Part shown: positions 6,783 through 15,668 of the stretch, piece after piece
Position numbering within the stretch: position 1 is the first letter of the stretch
How the letters are laid out: every line of letters begins with the position of its first letter
NCBI GenBank assembly: GCA_017415765.1
Contig: JAFQED010000021.1
Span: 1-36,585 of the forward strand
Origin: Desulfovibrio sp.
GTDB taxonomy: Bacteria > Desulfobacterota > Desulfovibrionia > Desulfovibrionales > Desulfovibrionaceae
Direction: 5' to 3'
DNA length: 36,585 nucleotides
Translations under genes and position numbers: made by a program
The notes under the pieces: generated by a model
What the model saw: the letters and a program-made list of their open reading frames with translations, nothing else
Database searches by the model: none
What the model was told of the DNA's origin: nothing

Positions 6783-9700
6783 TTAATCGTTGCCGCCGAG
6801 TTGTTTCAGCTGGGATTCCAGCGTGCTCTGCTTTTCACTGTATTGGGCAAGGAGGGTCTCAAGATTGGCAAAAATCTGTTTCTGTCGCGACTCCCACAGC
6901 GAGATACGGTGCTGCTCCCTTTCTATCTTGACATCAATGTTTTCCATGATGTTCTTGTAGTTGTCGCGCAAGACCATCAAGGCACCATTTTGGGACTTCA
7001 GGGCAATGGCGTCCTTGTATTGCTGATCTGTGGAATTGGCGGAGATTTTGACATCGTTGAAGGTCAGCTCCGACTTCAGGAAGCTGTTGACCGTCTGCAC
7101 CAGCCCTTCCTTGATGCGCACTTCACCAGTATGCACCTTATCGGGCGTAAGGTCATCTATAACAATAGACAAGCCACGCGCATCACCAGAGGCAACACTG
7201 TAGTAGTAGCCGGGCTGGCTTTCGTCACGAGTGGCCTCCACTCCCCCCACCTTGACCCATTCAATGTTGCCATTGATATCTACAGAATATTCTACATCGT
7301 AGATACCAGCCTTGGTGATGCCCTCAACATGACTGCCGTAGCGGAAATCTGCCGTAGATGATGACCCCGAACCGCTGGCGCAGAAGAAATCCACCACGGC
7401 TTCGAGGTTGTTGGTGATCATATTGTTGTAGTTTTCTGCATCCAGATTCTTTAATTCGGCAATGCCAGAATCCGGCGCGATCACAAACAGGCCATAGGTA
7501 TTGCTGGTGGACGTGGTATCCATCTTGATACCCATGTTGGCAAGGGTAGCAAGCACATCGCCCGACAGCAGGTCATCGGCCGTGGTACGGCTCTGGAAGC
7601 CAGCCGGTGATGAGGTGAGCAGACTGGTGAAGCGGCTTTCAAAAAGCTGCACACCATAGTTCCCCATGAGCAGCCCCCCCTTCTGGTTGGTGAGACCGGA
7701 GGAACTGTAGTTGCTGTTACCCATGTCATTGGGGTCGTTAGAGGTGACTTCCTTGTCCTCATCATAGGAGGTGAGCTGGTTGATGGTCAGCAGGACAGAG
7801 TTGACCGCGTCAAGAAAATTCTGGATGGACTGCTCTACCGAGGTCACATCCGTGCTGACAGAAATGCGGGCCTGCCCCACATCCTGGATACTGAAGATGA
7901 CCCCCTCAATGACATCACTGACGCTGTTGGTTTCGGACTCCATCTCCACAGGCCAGTTGTCCACCTGAAAACGGGCATTGGCGGCGCGCTGGATGCTCCA
8001 GTTATCGGACGAGGCTACTTGTCCCTTGACACCCGGCCCACTGACGCTCTGGACATTGGTAAATTCCAGATAGGCCGCGCCGGAGGTGGCTTCATCCACC
8101 CAAGCTTTACCATTGGCGTCCACTAGCTCTACTGTAGCCCCCGTGTTTGCCAGCGCAGTTTCCATCTGGGAAATGATATCTTCCATCTTGGTTCCACTGG
8201 CTGCAGTGACAGTGACTTTTGCACCGTCATTGAGGGTGATGGTGTATTCAAGATCCGGGGCTTTTTCGAGTAGCAGTTTCCCTGAATCGTCCGAATAGAA
8301 AAGCTGCGTTGTCGGGTCATAACCGGAACTCGTCCCCGTGGCCCCCGTGCCAATGGCAATGCTGCTTTCCAGCTTGGCGGTATAATTGCCCGTGGCCATA
8401 CTGCCCGTGGTCAGCTTGAGTTCCTTGACGCCGTTAACGGTGACGCTGTTGGTAGACGTCGTATCACCAACGTAATTCTTCAGCATTTGCAGCAGTTCTG
8501 CGTTGGTCTTGCTGCCATCAATTTCAATATATCGATCAACGCCGGTGGTAGGATCTTTTAATCCCACCAGGGTAAAGCGCAAGGTTTCACCCGTACCGCT
8601 GTCCTTGCCATCAATGCGCTTGTTCAGCATGGCATCGTCAAAGGTCAGGGTGGTGCTGGCAGTCAGCGTGCCACCAAAGGTTTGCCTGACCCCGCTGGCG
8701 GCAGTGGTCTCAATTCCCATCTTGGTGGCAACATCAACAGTATTGCCATTGTTGTCTGTGCAGCTTACCCCGGCCACCCCGGCCAGATTCAGGCCCCAGG
8801 AGCCGGAAGCATTTGGCCCGATGTTCGTTGTACCAGCCCCCTGCGCTGCCTGGGCCATCTGCACCAGTAAGTCCTTGCCCGTGGCATCAGCGGCAATGCT
8901 GAACTGTCGCTTGCTGCCGTCATCCATTGTCATGGTAAAGGTCAGTGTGTCCGTCAAGCCCTCGGCAATGCCGCCAGCGGCATTGAGCTTGGCGGTGAGC
9001 TTTTCGCCTACCCCCACACCCACCCAAGTACTGGCCGGAGTATAGGCATCGTCCGTGGCCAGGCGTCGGCTGAAGGACTGCACGCCGTCAATGGTCATGG
9101 CCCCGTCTGTCCCTATGGTGACATTTATCAGACCAGTGCCTGCCGCCTCCTCAAGCCGCTGCTTCAGTGCAGCAGCATCGGCTTTACCCGAAACAGTAAT
9201 GGATTTTTTTGTGCCGTTTTCCAGCACAAGGTCAAAAATATAGCTGCTGGGGTTGGTAACGTTCGCAGACGGGTCAACGCTATTGTTGGTAAGCCAGGTG
9301 GACTGAGTGCCTGTGGCATCCATGCCCACCAGATTGGTGTGATAAACGATCAGGTCGTTGGCGGCCCCTGTGTCCTTGCCGGCTACCTGAAAAACATAGC
9401 CCGAACCGGTCTGGATAAGGCTGACCTTGATGCCGGGATTTTCCGTAGAATTGTTGACCAGATTGACAAAGGATTCCAGGCTGGTCTTGTTGGGGATATT
9501 GATGGAATAATCCTTGCCAGCGTAGTTGAAGCGAAACTGCTGGGCCGAGCCGGAGTCATTGATGACATCTTCCTTGGAGGAAAAAACATGCCCGGTATTG
9601 GCCCAAATGGCATTGCTGGCCACCTGGGTCACATTGATGGAGTGCTGCACGTCCTGTGCCGAGGCGTTGGCCACGGCAGTAAGGATATTTGCATCGCTGC

Positions 9701-9947
9701 TATTGACGTTTTTGGTGACGAAGTTGTTTTTGCTGGTCAGGCTGGAAAGCATATTGCTTGCAGCCTGTACCTGCTCGATAACCTGCCCAAAGGCTTCATA
9801 ACGCAGGTTCCAGTCGCTTTTCCAGGATTCCAGGCGTCTCAGCTGGGTAGATTCTATATGCTTGAGCTGCTCCAGTACCTTGTCAAAATTGGTATCGTTG
9901 CCGCCCAGGCCGCTGATGGAGTTGGAACCGGATAGACTGATGGACAT
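6783..9947 (-). CDS. fliD: Flagellar filament capping protein FliD, repeat-expanded
   Basis: Secreted cap at the filament tip that folds incoming flagellin. The N-terminus (residues 1-110, SISGLGG motif, helical FDKVLEQLKHIESTQLRRLE) and the C-terminal part (about 670-1054, ending in a coiled coil with DVKIEREQHRISLWESRQKQ) are canonical. At 1054 residues it is far longer than the usual 450-700. The extra length is a middle region in which a beta-hairpin plus helix unit recurs about five times (residues 136-170, 235-275, 333-370, 454-493, 565-601). The start ATG has GAGAGGCAGG just upstream. A sigma-54-like promoter lies at 10001-10016 and fliS follows. Confidence 0.93.
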   Translation of the reverse strand: MSISLSGSNSISGLGGNDTNFDKVLEQLKHIESTQLRRLESWKSDWNLRYEAFGQVIEQVQAASNMLSSLTSKNNFVTKNVNSSDANILTAVANASAQDVQHSINVTQVASNAIWANTGHVFSSKEDVINDSGSAQQFRFNYAGKDYSINIPNKTSLESFVNLVNNSTENPGIKVSLIQTGSGYVFQVAGKDTGAANDLIVYHTNLVGMDATGTQSTWLTNNSVDPSANVTNPSSYIFDLVLENGTKKSITVSGKADAAALKQRLEEAAGTGLINVTIGTDGAMTIDGVQSFSRRLATDDAYTPASTWVGVGVGEKLTAKLNAAGGIAEGLTDTLTFTMTMDDGSKRQFSIAADATGKDLLVQMAQAAQGAGTTNIGPNASGSWGLNLAGVAGVSCTDNNGNTVDVATKMGIETTAASGVRQTFGGTLTASTTLTFDDAMLNKRIDGKDSGTGETLRFTLVGLKDPTTGVDRYIEIDGSKTNAELLQMLKNYVGDTTSTNSVTVNGVKELKLTTGSMATGNYTAKLESSIAIGTGATGTSSGYDPTTQLFYSDDSGKLLLEKAPDLEYTITLNDGAKVTVTAASGTKMEDIISQMETALANTGATVELVDANGKAWVDEATSGAAYLEFTNVQSVSGPGVKGQVASSDNWSIQRAANARFQVDNWPVEMESETNSVSDVIEGVIFSIQDVGQARISVSTDVTSVEQSIQNFLDAVNSVLLTINQLTSYDEDKEVTSNDPNDMGNSNYSSSGLTNQKGGLLMGNYGVQLFESRFTSLLTSSPAGFQSRTTADDLLSGDVLATLANMGIKMDTTSTSNTYGLFVIAPDSGIAELKNLDAENYNNMITNNLEAVVDFFCASGSGSSSTADFRYGSHVEGITKAGIYDVEYSVDINGNIEWVKVGGVEATRDESQPGYYYSVASGDARGLSIVIDDLTPDKVHTGEVRIKEGLVQTVNSFLKSELTFNDVKISANSTDQQYKDAIALKSQNGALMVLRDNYKNIMENIDVKIEREQHRISLWESRQKQIFANLETLLAQYSEKQSTLESQLKQLGGND
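8145..9542 (-). repeat. Diverged internal protein repeats in FliD
   Basis: Five segments of the encoded protein share the pattern aromatic/aliphatic strand, G or DG turn, second strand, then eight to ten residues and an L-rich helix. Examples are FRFNYAGKDYSINIP, IFDLVLENGTKKSITV, LTFTMTMDDGSKRQFSI, LRFTLVGLKDPTTGVDRYIEI and LEYTITLNDGAKVTV. They are spaced by roughly 90-120 residues. DNA identity between copies is not obvious, so the duplication is old or the units come from different sources. Confidence 0.6.
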
Positions 9948-10000
9948 GCCTGCCTCTCACTGCAAAAAATTCTTGCCATCACCTTGTGGTGCTTGGGATT

Positions 10001-10016
10001 TGCAAGAATCGTGCAA
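10001..10016 (-). promoter_or_regulatory. Sigma-54-like promoter of fliD-fliS
   Basis: Minus strand TTGCACGATTCTTGCA differs from the sigma-54 consensus form TGGCACGNNNNTTGCA at one base, the first G of the -24 GG. The -12 element TTGCA is perfect and the spacing is right. The expected start is near 9990, about 43 bases before the fliD ATG. Confidence 0.5.
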
Positions 10017-10127
10017 AGAAGGATTTTCCTGACATGGACAGAAAAATCTATGTTATCCCTTATTTTATCGTCCCATTTGCAAAAAAGGTTTAGACCCCAG
10101 TGCCTTTTCCGGTAACGCATCACGGCG

Positions 10128-10160
10128 GGCAGCAGCCCGGCACAGGGCCTGGCTGCTGCC
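10128..10160 (-). repeat. Long hairpin downstream of the cupin gene
   Basis: GGCAGCAGCC (10128-10137) and GGCTGCTGCC (10151-10160) form a perfect 10-bp stem with a 13-base loop, 12 bp after the cupin gene stop. No T-run follows on the minus strand. It may be an RNA-stabilising or factor-assisted 3' end of the MscS-cupin transcript. Confidence 0.5.
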
Positions 10161-10171
10161 GAGATAAAAGC

Positions 10172-10522
10172 CTATTTGTCGGCAAAAAGGATCAGGGCCA
10201 TCATTTCCACATCGTTCGGCCCGTCGTTGCGGATGCCGTGTTCCTCGCCACTGGGGCAGAGGGTCATGTCACCAGCCCTGACCACAACTTCCGTGCCGTT
10301 GTCGTTGTACACGGCCTCTCCCTTGAGGATGAAATAGACCTCAAATTCCTTGTTGTGGCGGTGCACACCAATGGCATCACCCGGGCGCAGCAAGACATGA
10401 TTGTACAGTCGCCCACGGTTTTCAAATTCTCCTTCATTGAGTACCTTGGTAAAATGGGGCGCACCCGGGCCGCCAAACATGACCTTGTCAAACTGTTCCA
10501 GCTCATTGGCACGACGAATCAT
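10172..10522 (-). CDS. Small cupin-domain protein
   Basis: Single-domain cupin of 116 residues, cytoplasmic, with no signal peptide. The two cupin motifs are visible: GDAIGVHRHNKEFEVYFILKG (about residues 51-71; histidines and glutamate as metal ligands) and DMTLCPSGEEHGIRN (about 84-98, with the last ligand histidine). Proteins of this size can be isomerases, sugar-binding or regulatory cupins; nothing here fixes the substrate. GGGAGGGA lies upstream of the ATG. It starts 12 bp after the stop of the MscS-type channel gene, so the two form an operon, and ends at the hairpin 10128-10160. Confidence 0.85.
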   Translation of the reverse strand: MIRRANELEQFDKVMFGGPGAPHFTKVLNEGEFENRGRLYNHVLLRPGDAIGVHRHNKEFEVYFILKGEAVYNDNGTEVVVRAGDMTLCPSGEEHGIRNDGPNDVEMMALILFADK

Positions 10523-10534
10523 TGCAGTCCCTCC

Positions 10535-13234
10535 CTACGTTGTTTGCTGTTCCATATCCTCTGTTTTCTCGTTCCGGGACGGGACATCGGATGTGCTATC
10601 CGAGCCTGCCCCGCGCCGGAGATACCCTCTGCCCGGTCTGACCATGCGCCGCCCGGCCCGGCTGACAGCCTCGGCCCGCATCCGCTCGGTCGGGCTGGGC
10701 CTGCGCTGCGTTGCGGGCATTTCCTTGATGTGGATATCCATCTGCGGGAAAGCCACTTCAATGTCATTAGCGCGGAAGAGCTTGTCCAGTTGCAAACGGA
10801 TGTCGGACGCCGTAATGGTGCCTACATCATAATCTTGTACCCAGAAACGCAGTGTAAAGTCCAGTGTGCTTGCGCCAAAGGCCATGAAGCTGACTGTGGG
10901 GACCGGGTACTTGAGCACATTGCTGTGCTGGGTGGCTACGTGCAGCATCAGCTTCATCACCAGTTCGGTATCCGAGCCATAGGCTACCCCCACTGTAACC
11001 TCACGCCGCACGGTACGGCTGTTGCGCGTCCAGTTGACAAGGCGGCTGGCCACAAATTCTGAATTGGGCACATAGATGAGGGCATTGTCGTAGGTTTCCA
11101 CCATGGTGGCGCGCACACTGATTTTACGGACCCGACCGGTCACGCCACCCAGCTCCACCACGTCTCCTACTTGCAGGGTGCGGCTGAAAATAAGGATGAG
11201 TCCCGACAGGAAGTTATTGACGATAGTCTGTGTACCAAAGCCGATACCTACCGAAAGCCCCCCGGCCACCATCGCCAGATTGCTCAGCTCCATCCCCAGA
11301 GAGCGCAGGGCAAACAGTCCAAAAAAGGCCCAGGCCATATAGGTGAACGCCGTTTGCAGGGGGGGGATGAGCGTGCTGTCCATAGGCAGCCCCTGTTTGG
11401 GCAGCTTGGCCAGAAAGCGCGATCCCATGCTCACTACGGTACGGGTCAGGTAAAAAACGCTGATGATCAACAGCAACTGCACGATATTGAACTGTGTATC
11501 ACCCAGGCTGACACTTTCCAGCACATAGGCGCGCATCAGGTAGAGTCCACCGGGCATGGTACACATCCAGAGCAGCAGCCCCACCACGGCTACCACCAGC
11601 ACCAGTGGCGCGGCCAGGGCCAGGGCCAGACGCGCCAGTACGGCCCGCATCCCTTCCTGCGGCAGCCGTTCGTGGAAGGAGCTGACTAGTGCCATCCCCC
11701 CCAGACTGAGTTGCAGAGCCAGTGAGCAGGAAACAAAGAACAGATAGACCAGCATGCTGATGATGTGCAGTCCACCCATCCCCAGCAGCAGACAAAGCCA
11801 GAGGACGAATTCGTCCATTTCCAGCACGCCGCTTTCCAGTTGCAGCCCCGCCACTGGCTGGCGGCGGCCACGGCGCATAACAAGCACTACCGCAATGCAG
11901 CCCAGCCAGAGTACCAGTGCCAGAGGTTTTGTCATGGGCAGGTACAGGAGGGCATAGGCGCAAAAGGTCAGGGGCATCAGCTTGAGCAGGGGCGAAGGGC
12001 AATACTCTGTCCCCGGATTTTGCAAGAGGCGTAGATCCCATGCCAGGAGCAGCTGGGCCATGATCAGGCTGAGGCTGCCCAGGGCCAGAAAAAGGCGGAA
12101 AAACTCGCCGTCTGCCGAGACAGAACTGGCAATAAAGGCCACCCCCAGCCAGCACCACGGCAAACTGCGCCGAAAGATATGCCGGGTGACGCTGGTACCC
12201 TGTCCCACGACCCAGCGGCGATACAGCAGGGATGTCAAAATGCCGCAGACCAGCAACCCCAGCACGAAGCGCACCCCGGCTGTCACCCACTGGGCCTTGT
12301 CAGAGGGGATCTCCACGGGCAGGCGCAGCACCATGCTTTGGTAGGATTCGCGCATTTGTCGGCCAAAATTTTCCCAGGCAGTGCTGCTGAGGTAGGGCAC
12401 AGGGCTTTGCAGGTAATAGTCCTTCCAAAGGATGGGCAAGCTCTTGTCGATGGAGGCAAGATTATTTTCCAGTCGGCGGACAAGGGCCTGTGAAGGGGCA
12501 AGGGCCGCGTCATATTGAGCCAGAACGGCTGCCAGACGCAAGCGGGCTTTGACCATCTCGTCCACATAGGCCCGCATTTCCGGGCCGAGATCCGCATTGG
12601 CCGTATCGTCCGGCAGACTGTCCTTCATGTAGGAGACTTGCTCCTGCAAGCTCCAGACTTGCTGGCGGGCCTGCAAGACAGGCGCAAGCATATGTTCCAG
12701 CCGCGAGAGCGTGGCCGAAATGCGGCGGCCTACCGCTTCCAGGGGGTTGGGCCACGCGCCAAAAGTGTTGGCCAGCACCAGCAGACGGCGGGCTTCCTCC
12801 TCAAAAGGACGCAAGCGGCTGGCAAGGCTGTCGGCCTCAAGGATAAAGGCATCACTCAATCGGCGGGCACTGGTGCTCACGTCCACCAGGGATTCCTGAT
12901 AACCTGTCCAAACCTGTGCCCACGGGTCTTCTCCCAGGGAGTCAACGCCCGGCAGACGCATGGACAGGGGCGGATGTTTTTTGCCGTCCGGCTTGCCATG
13001 CGGGGGCAACTGCCCAGCGTCAGCAGCAGGGGAGGCAGAAGACGCAGGGGCTGCCTGTTCTGCGGCTGCCTTGCTGCCTTGGGCTGTGGCGGTGTCTGAT
13101 TTGGGGGCAGTGGCCTGTTCTGTGGCCGGGGGCGCATCGCCCGCTGCGGCTGTGGCCGCCATAGCATCAGCAGGGAGCAGGACAAGGCTGGTGCAGAACA
13201 GTATCAGGGCAAGAGCAGAGAAACGCGGCATCAT
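10535..13234 (-). CDS. Large mechanosensitive ion channel, MscS/MscK type
   Basis: Inner-membrane channel of 899 residues that would open under membrane tension to release solutes in osmotic downshock. Order: signal peptide (1-26, ending AMA), an alanine-rich linker, a periplasmic helical coiled-coil region (about 100-310), a series of membrane segments (about 320-620), the MscS pore helix (about 650-690, GIGFGTQTIVNNFLSG), the beta domain starting VVELGGVTGRVRKIS (about 692), the alpha/beta vestibule and a basic, disordered tail (about 845-899). The size and order match MscK/KefA-like proteins. The ATG at 13234 was chosen for AAGGA five bases upstream and the clean signal peptide; longer in-frame forms have neither. 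Confidence 0.88.
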   Translation of the reverse strand: MMPRFSALALILFCTSLVLLPADAMAATAAAGDAPPATEQATAPKSDTATAQGSKAAAEQAAPASSASPAADAGQLPPHGKPDGKKHPPLSMRLPGVDSLGEDPWAQVWTGYQESLVDVSTSARRLSDAFILEADSLASRLRPFEEEARRLLVLANTFGAWPNPLEAVGRRISATLSRLEHMLAPVLQARQQVWSLQEQVSYMKDSLPDDTANADLGPEMRAYVDEMVKARLRLAAVLAQYDAALAPSQALVRRLENNLASIDKSLPILWKDYYLQSPVPYLSSTAWENFGRQMRESYQSMVLRLPVEIPSDKAQWVTAGVRFVLGLLVCGILTSLLYRRWVVGQGTSVTRHIFRRSLPWCWLGVAFIASSVSADGEFFRLFLALGSLSLIMAQLLLAWDLRLLQNPGTEYCPSPLLKLMPLTFCAYALLYLPMTKPLALVLWLGCIAVVLVMRRGRRQPVAGLQLESGVLEMDEFVLWLCLLLGMGGLHIISMLVYLFFVSCSLALQLSLGGMALVSSFHERLPQEGMRAVLARLALALAAPLVLVVAVVGLLLWMCTMPGGLYLMRAYVLESVSLGDTQFNIVQLLLIISVFYLTRTVVSMGSRFLAKLPKQGLPMDSTLIPPLQTAFTYMAWAFFGLFALRSLGMELSNLAMVAGGLSVGIGFGTQTIVNNFLSGLILIFSRTLQVGDVVELGGVTGRVRKISVRATMVETYDNALIYVPNSEFVASRLVNWTRNSRTVRREVTVGVAYGSDTELVMKLMLHVATQHSNVLKYPVPTVSFMAFGASTLDFTLRFWVQDYDVGTITASDIRLQLDKLFRANDIEVAFPQMDIHIKEMPATQRRPSPTERMRAEAVSRAGRRMVRPGRGYLRRGAGSDSTSDVPSRNEKTEDMEQQTT

Positions 13235-13369
13235 GACGATCCTTGGAGTATACATTGGCAGGGGAGTAGCCCTGCTGGCAAAATATATGTCATCCGCTCT
13301 GGCTTGAAAAGGCCTGTCAGGGCAGGGCATGAAGGGATCCTGCCACACATGGAGCAGGGCCTGAAAGCA

Positions 13370-13432
13370 GGAGAGCCCTGGGGGCATCCCCAAGGCTCTC
13401 CTCTTTCGTGTGGGCCGCCTGTGGCCCACGCG
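13370..13432 (-). terminator. Tandem hairpins after the chemoreceptor gene
   Basis: Two stems lie just after the chemoreceptor stop. The nearer (13407-13432) pairs CGTGTGGGCC with GGCCCACGCG, ten pairs with one wobble. The second (13370-13401) pairs GGAGAGCC with GGCTCTCC and continues inward to GGGG/CCCC with one mismatch. On the minus strand the T-run after the second is weak (TGCTTTC). They probably end the chemoreceptor transcript before the MscS gene. Confidence 0.5.
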
Positions 13433-13446
13433 TGACGCCGAAGCGT

Positions 13447-15576
13447 CTAACTGTTCTTCATTTCCACGATAAGCCGGTTCAGAACCTGGGCCTGCTGGCT
13501 CAGGTCATTCACGGCCTGGCTGGCAAGCTGCATGGCTGCCGCTGTTTCGGTAGAGATCTGGTTGATGTCTTCAATAGCGCGGTTGATTTCCTCACTGGTG
13601 GCCGACTGCTGTTCGCTGGCTGTGGCGATGGCCCGCACCTGATCGGCCGCGTGATCCACAAGATCCACGATTTCGTTCAGGGCTTCGCCAGAGCGGGCAG
13701 CCAGTTCGGTCACTTCATTCACGCTGGAGAGGGAGGCTTCGGCATTGGCCATGTTCTTGGCCGTACCCTGCTGGATGCCCTGGATGGCCTGACCCACTTC
13801 TGCCGTGGCGTTCATGGTCTTTTCTGCCAGCTTGCGGACTTCATCGGCCACCACTGCAAAGCCACGGCCAGCCTCACCGGCGCGGGCGGCTTCAATGGCG
13901 GCATTCAGGGCCAGCAGGTTGGTCTGGTCAGCTATGTCGGAGATCACGTCCATGATGGCACTGATATTGGTGGCCTTCTGGCTGAGATCCTCCATATCGG
14001 TACGCAGTTCCTCGGAGGTGCGCTGGATGCCGTGCATACCCTTGATGACCTGCTGCACCACTTCGGCCCCTGCTTCGGCCTTCTTCTTGGCCTGTTCGGA
14101 GTCAGTGGCCGTGTCGCCGGCGTTGCGGGCCACTTCAAGCACGGTGGCGTTCATTTCTTCCATGGCCGTGGCGGTCTCACTGGCGCGGGCAGCCTGCCGC
14201 TGCGAACCCTGGGTGGATTGGGAAACCTGCACCGAAAGCTGTTCGGAAGCACTGGAAACATTGGCGACCACGTCTTCCAGCTGACCGGCAGCGGCCAGCA
14301 TACCTTCACGCTTGGCAGATTCGGCCTGTCTGCGGGCTTCTTCGGCCTCGTGCATGGCGGTGAGGGCTTCCTGTTCCTTGGCGGTGGCCTTTTCAATGGC
14401 GTCGTGGGCTTCGGCTATACGCTGGCGCAGGGTAGCTACCATGCTGTTGAGGGCATCGGCCAGATGGCCCACTTCGTCCTTCTGGTGGATGTCGAGGGTC
14501 TTGTCCAGCTCCCCGCCGGCCACGGTCTGGGCAAATTCCACACTCTGGCGCAGAGGCCCGGTGATGGAACGGGTAAGGATGAGGGCCAGCACCAGGCTGA
14601 GGGCCACGCCAACGCACATGCCTGTCATCAGATTGCTTCTGGAGTCATGGGCACTGGTGGTGGACTCGTTGCAGAGATCATCCGTGTGCTTCAGGGCTGT
14701 AGCTGCGGTATCGGCAGCAAGAGTCAGGATGGTTTCAATGTTCTTGTTGCGTTCCACACCCAGTTTCTGGATGGCAAGCCATTCGTCAATAAGCCTACGG
14801 AAGCCCTTGGCATAGCCTTCGGCGGCTTCACGGATCTGGCGGATCTCCTCCTTGGCGGCCGGACGGCGCACACTGCCTTCAATGAAGCTGATGTCCTTCA
14901 GGATTTCCTCAAAGAGCTTCATGCCTTCTTCGGCAATCTTGGGGTCACGGAAGACCTGCGACTGGAAGTTGGCCAGGCGCACGGCCGCGCCAAGGTCAAG
15001 CATACGGTTGAGGGTGCGGGTCTGGCGCAGCCGGCGGTTGATTTCCTCCGCGCCCTCATTGTTGTTGATGGTGGTGTCCAGACGCTCGTTCTGGTCGTGC
15101 AGCATCTTGGTCGTCAGGTTTATATAGGCTTCACCAAAATCGATCAGAGCCTGCCGCTGCTTTTTCAGGGCTTCGGTCAGCTCCACGGTCTTGTCCACCT
15201 GCTGGGCATAGGCCGTCACCGTGGGCGTGGCCTTGACCAGATTTTCCTTGAGGGCCACCAGCTGGGGATATTCCTGCACCAGCTTGTTGGCGGCTGCCGC
15301 ATTCTCCCGGATTTCCTTCAGGTATTTGCGGGCGTCATCGGCGTATTTCATCTCCTCAAATATACCATAGCGCAGCATGGACCCCAGCGCGTTGGAGGCT
15401 GCCCGGTCGATACGCACGCCGATGGTCAGCTCGTCCATGTAGATTTCGGAAATTGCGGTGGAGTTTTCGTCAGCAGTGTTCATGGCCCTGATGGCCAGGA
15501 AACTCAGGAACAGCATGATGCCGACCACCAGGCCGAAGCCCAAACCGATTTTGAGTGCCATTTTGAGATCTTTCAC
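13447..15576 (-). CDS. Methyl-accepting chemotaxis protein
   Basis: Inner-membrane chemoreceptor of 709 residues. TM1 is at about 6-28, a helical periplasmic sensor of about 285 residues follows (length and helical pattern suggest an HBM-type helical bimodular domain), TM2 is at about 316-335, HAMP at about 337-389, and then the methylation helices and the conserved hairpin tip [20 protein letters not shown]. It ends in VEMKNS, so there is no CheR-tethering pentapeptide. I chose a GTG start at 15576 because GGGAGG stands four bases upstream; the ATG five codons later would be about 19 bases from it. A sigma-28 promoter lies at 15620-15646. The ligand is unknown. Confidence 0.93.
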   Translation of the reverse strand: MKDLKMALKIGLGFGLVVGIMLFLSFLAIRAMNTADENSTAISEIYMDELTIGVRIDRAASNALGSMLRYGIFEEMKYADDARKYLKEIRENAAAANKLVQEYPQLVALKENLVKATPTVTAYAQQVDKTVELTEALKKQRQALIDFGEAYINLTTKMLHDQNERLDTTINNNEGAEEINRRLRQTRTLNRMLDLGAAVRLANFQSQVFRDPKIAEEGMKLFEEILKDISFIEGSVRRPAAKEEIRQIREAAEGYAKGFRRLIDEWLAIQKLGVERNKNIETILTLAADTAATALKHTDDLCNESTTSAHDSRSNLMTGMCVGVALSLVLALILTRSITGPLRQSVEFAQTVAGGELDKTLDIHQKDEVGHLADALNSMVATLRQRIAEAHDAIEKATAKEQEALTAMHEAEEARRQAESAKREGMLAAAGQLEDVVANVSSASEQLSVQVSQSTQGSQRQAARASETATAMEEMNATVLEVARNAGDTATDSEQAKKKAEAGAEVVQQVIKGMHGIQRTSEELRTDMEDLSQKATNISAIMDVISDIADQTNLLALNAAIEAARAGEAGRGFAVVADEVRKLAEKTMNATAEVGQAIQGIQQGTAKNMANAEASLSSVNEVTELAARSGEALNEIVDLVDHAADQVRAIATASEQQSATSEEINRAIEDINQISTETAAAMQLASQAVNDLSQQAQVLNRLIVEMKNS

Positions 15577-15619
15577 AGTTCCTCCCAAGGCTGCGCTGTT
15601 TTTACAGACTTTTGTCAGC

Positions 15620-15646
15620 TTAACGGCAAAAACGGCCAATGGTTTA
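15620..15646 (-). promoter_or_regulatory. Sigma-28 (FliA) promoter of the chemoreceptor gene
   Basis: On the minus strand TAAA (15646-15643) is followed by exactly 15 bases and GCCGTTAA (15627-15620). The FliA consensus is TAAA-N15-GCCGATAA, so 11 of 12 fixed bases match. The predicted start is near 15612, giving a leader of about 36 bases before the GTG. FliA itself is encoded at 27361-28152. Confidence 0.8.
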
Positions 15647-15668
15647 GGGCAGTTGGGCAGATACCTGC

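Noticed and set aside
10100-11062. 320-codon plus-strand open frame
   Set aside because: It is antisense to the cupin gene and the end of the MscS-type gene.
13259-13276. GG-N10-GC spacing upstream of the MscS gene, resembling a sigma-54 site
   Set aside because: Only the GG and GC dinucleotides and a few bases fit; it lies too close to the start codon and overlaps a GCAGGG/CCCTGC inverted repeat. A chance match in GC-rich DNA is more likely.
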